DNA of 64,000 bases, taken from NCBI RefSeq assembly GCF_003576645.1, contig NC_044931.1, positions 12,169,521 through 12,233,520 on the forward strand. Reading direction: 5' to 3'. A model generated the notes under the pieces. That model made no database searches and was not told the DNA's origin. It saw only the letters and a list, made by a program, of their open reading frames with translations. The stretch comes from Ipomoea triloba. Lineage: Eukaryota > Streptophyta > Magnoliopsida > Solanales > Convolvulaceae. This document shows positions 63,101-64,000 of this stretch, piece by piece (within the stretch, counting starts at the first letter, position 1; each line of letters begins with the position of its first letter). Made by a program: the position numbers and the translations under genes.

Positions 63101-64000
63101 TAGGTTGAGATATCCTAAGTCTCATTTCGATCTTCGGATCCTTATGAGTCCGACAGTCTGTCTGCATTTGAGTGAGATAGGTTGAGATAACCTAAGTCTC
63201 ATTTCGATCCTCGGATCCTTATGAGTCCGGCAGTCTGTCTGCCTTTGAGTGAGTTAGGTTGAGATATCCTAAGTCTCATTTCGATCTTCGGATCCTTATG
63301 AGTCCGACAGTCTGTCTGCATTTGAGTGAGATAGGTTGAGATAACCTAAGTCTCATTTCGATCCTCGGATCCTTATGAGTCCGGCAGTCTGTCTGCCTTT
63401 GAGTGAGTTAGGTTGAGATATCCTAAGTCTCATTTCGATCTTCGGATCCTTATGAGTCCGACAGTCTGTCTGCATTTGAGTGAGATAGGTTGAGATAACC
63501 TAAGTCTCATTTCGATCCTCGGATCCTTATGAGTCCGGCAGTCTGTCTGCCTTTGAGTGAGTTAGGTTGAGATATCCTAAGTCTCATTTCGATCTTCGGA
63601 TCCTTATGAGTCCGACAGTCTGTCTGCATTTGAGTGAGATAGGTTGAGATAACCTAAGTCTCATTTCGATCCTCGGATCCTTATGAGTCCGGCAGTCTGT
63701 CTGCCTTTGAGTGAGTTAGGTTGAGATATCCTAAGTCTCATTTCGATCTTCGGATCCTTATGAGTCCGACAGTCTGTCTGCATTTGAGTGAGATAGGTTG
63801 AGATAACCTAAGTCTCATTTCGATCTTCGGATCCTTATGAGTCCGGCAGTCTGTCTGCCTTTGAGTGAGTTAGGTTGAGATAACCTAAGTCTCGTTTCGA
63901 TCTTCGGATCCTTATGTGTCCGGCAGTCTGTCTGCATTTGAGTGAGTTAGGTTTAGATAACCTAAGTCTCATTTCGGTCTTCGGATCCTTATGAGTCCGG
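60138..64000 (+). repeat. Satellite array B, forward orientation (right part, continues past window)
   Basis: The 77-bp satellite resumes in forward orientation with substitution-type variation as in the left part, and it runs off the window end inside a monomer. Local variants include gtgaggtagg in four consecutive units' worth of sequence around 61630-61790 and tgtgtccgg units scattered throughout. No other feature is seen. Confidence 0.97.
62498..63806 (+). repeat. 154-bp dimeric higher-order block in array B
   Basis: Two monomer types alternate strictly. Type A has gatcttcgg, ccgacag, tgcatttg and gagataggttgagataa; type B has gatcctcgg, ccggcag, tgcctttg and gagttaggttgagatat. The type A marker ccgacag occurs at 62534, 62688, 62842, 62996, 63150, 63304, 63458, 63612 and 63766, exactly 154 bp apart. 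This gives eight complete A-B dimers (62498-63729) and a ninth A; the next unit is of a different type. The dimers appear identical to each other. Confidence 0.9.

Noticed and set aside
44368..64000. CRISPR array (short regular direct repeats)
   Set aside because: There are no distinct spacers: the whole 77-bp unit is repeated, and the setting is eukaryotic satellite DNA.
44368..64000. Telomere-related or rDNA spacer repeats because of TTAGG/CCTAA strings
   Set aside because: TTAGGTT and AACCTAA occur once each per 77-bp unit as arms of an inverted repeat, not as tandem telomere units, and no rRNA sequence adjoins the array.

Overview
The window is almost entirely satellite DNA from a eukaryotic draft genome, and I find no gene in it that I would defend. 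A flowering plant is the best guess. The main reason is that each monomer of the first satellite carries a worn copy of the tRNA-Asp primer-binding site of plant Ty3/gypsy retrotransposons (Athila/Tat type). The lineage within plants cannot be told from the sequence.

Layout. (1) 1-41159: head-to-tail array of a ~644-bp AT-rich satellite, about 64 monomers, more mixed on the left (1-18 kb), almost uniform at 19.3-23.2 kb, with a three-monomer higher-order period at about 25.7-30.9 kb. (2) 41160-42159: 1000 N. (3) 42160-42975: 816 bp of AT-rich non-satellite DNA with one perfect 12-bp hairpin. (4) 42976-43975: 1000 N. (5) 43976-44367: short non-satellite stretch holding seven copies of a 42-bp unit. 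(6) 44368-64000 and beyond: array of an unrelated 77-bp satellite with a BamHI site in nearly every monomer. It is broken by gaps at 49313-49619 and 58223-58247 and by an inverted, indel-rich block at 58248-60137. It contains a block of 78 apparently identical monomers (51471-57476) and a 154-bp dimeric block (62498-63806).

Two things stand out. First, the 644-bp satellite looks like a retrotransposon fragment (LTR end, primer-binding site, leader, possible start of gag) that was tandemly amplified. Second, five places in three unrelated sequences show back-steps of exactly 42 bp, 16 in all, whose junctions slide forward by one to several bases. This is what results if de Bruijn unitigs (k=43, overlap 42) are joined without trimming the overlap, so I read it as an assembly artefact. 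It creates false 14-residue-repeat 'proteins'. Together with a false-looking gap, the identical 78-mer block and the noisy inverted block, it means copy numbers and fine structure here should not be taken at face value.

No functional system links the parts. The two arrays are adjacent only through scaffold gaps of arbitrary size.
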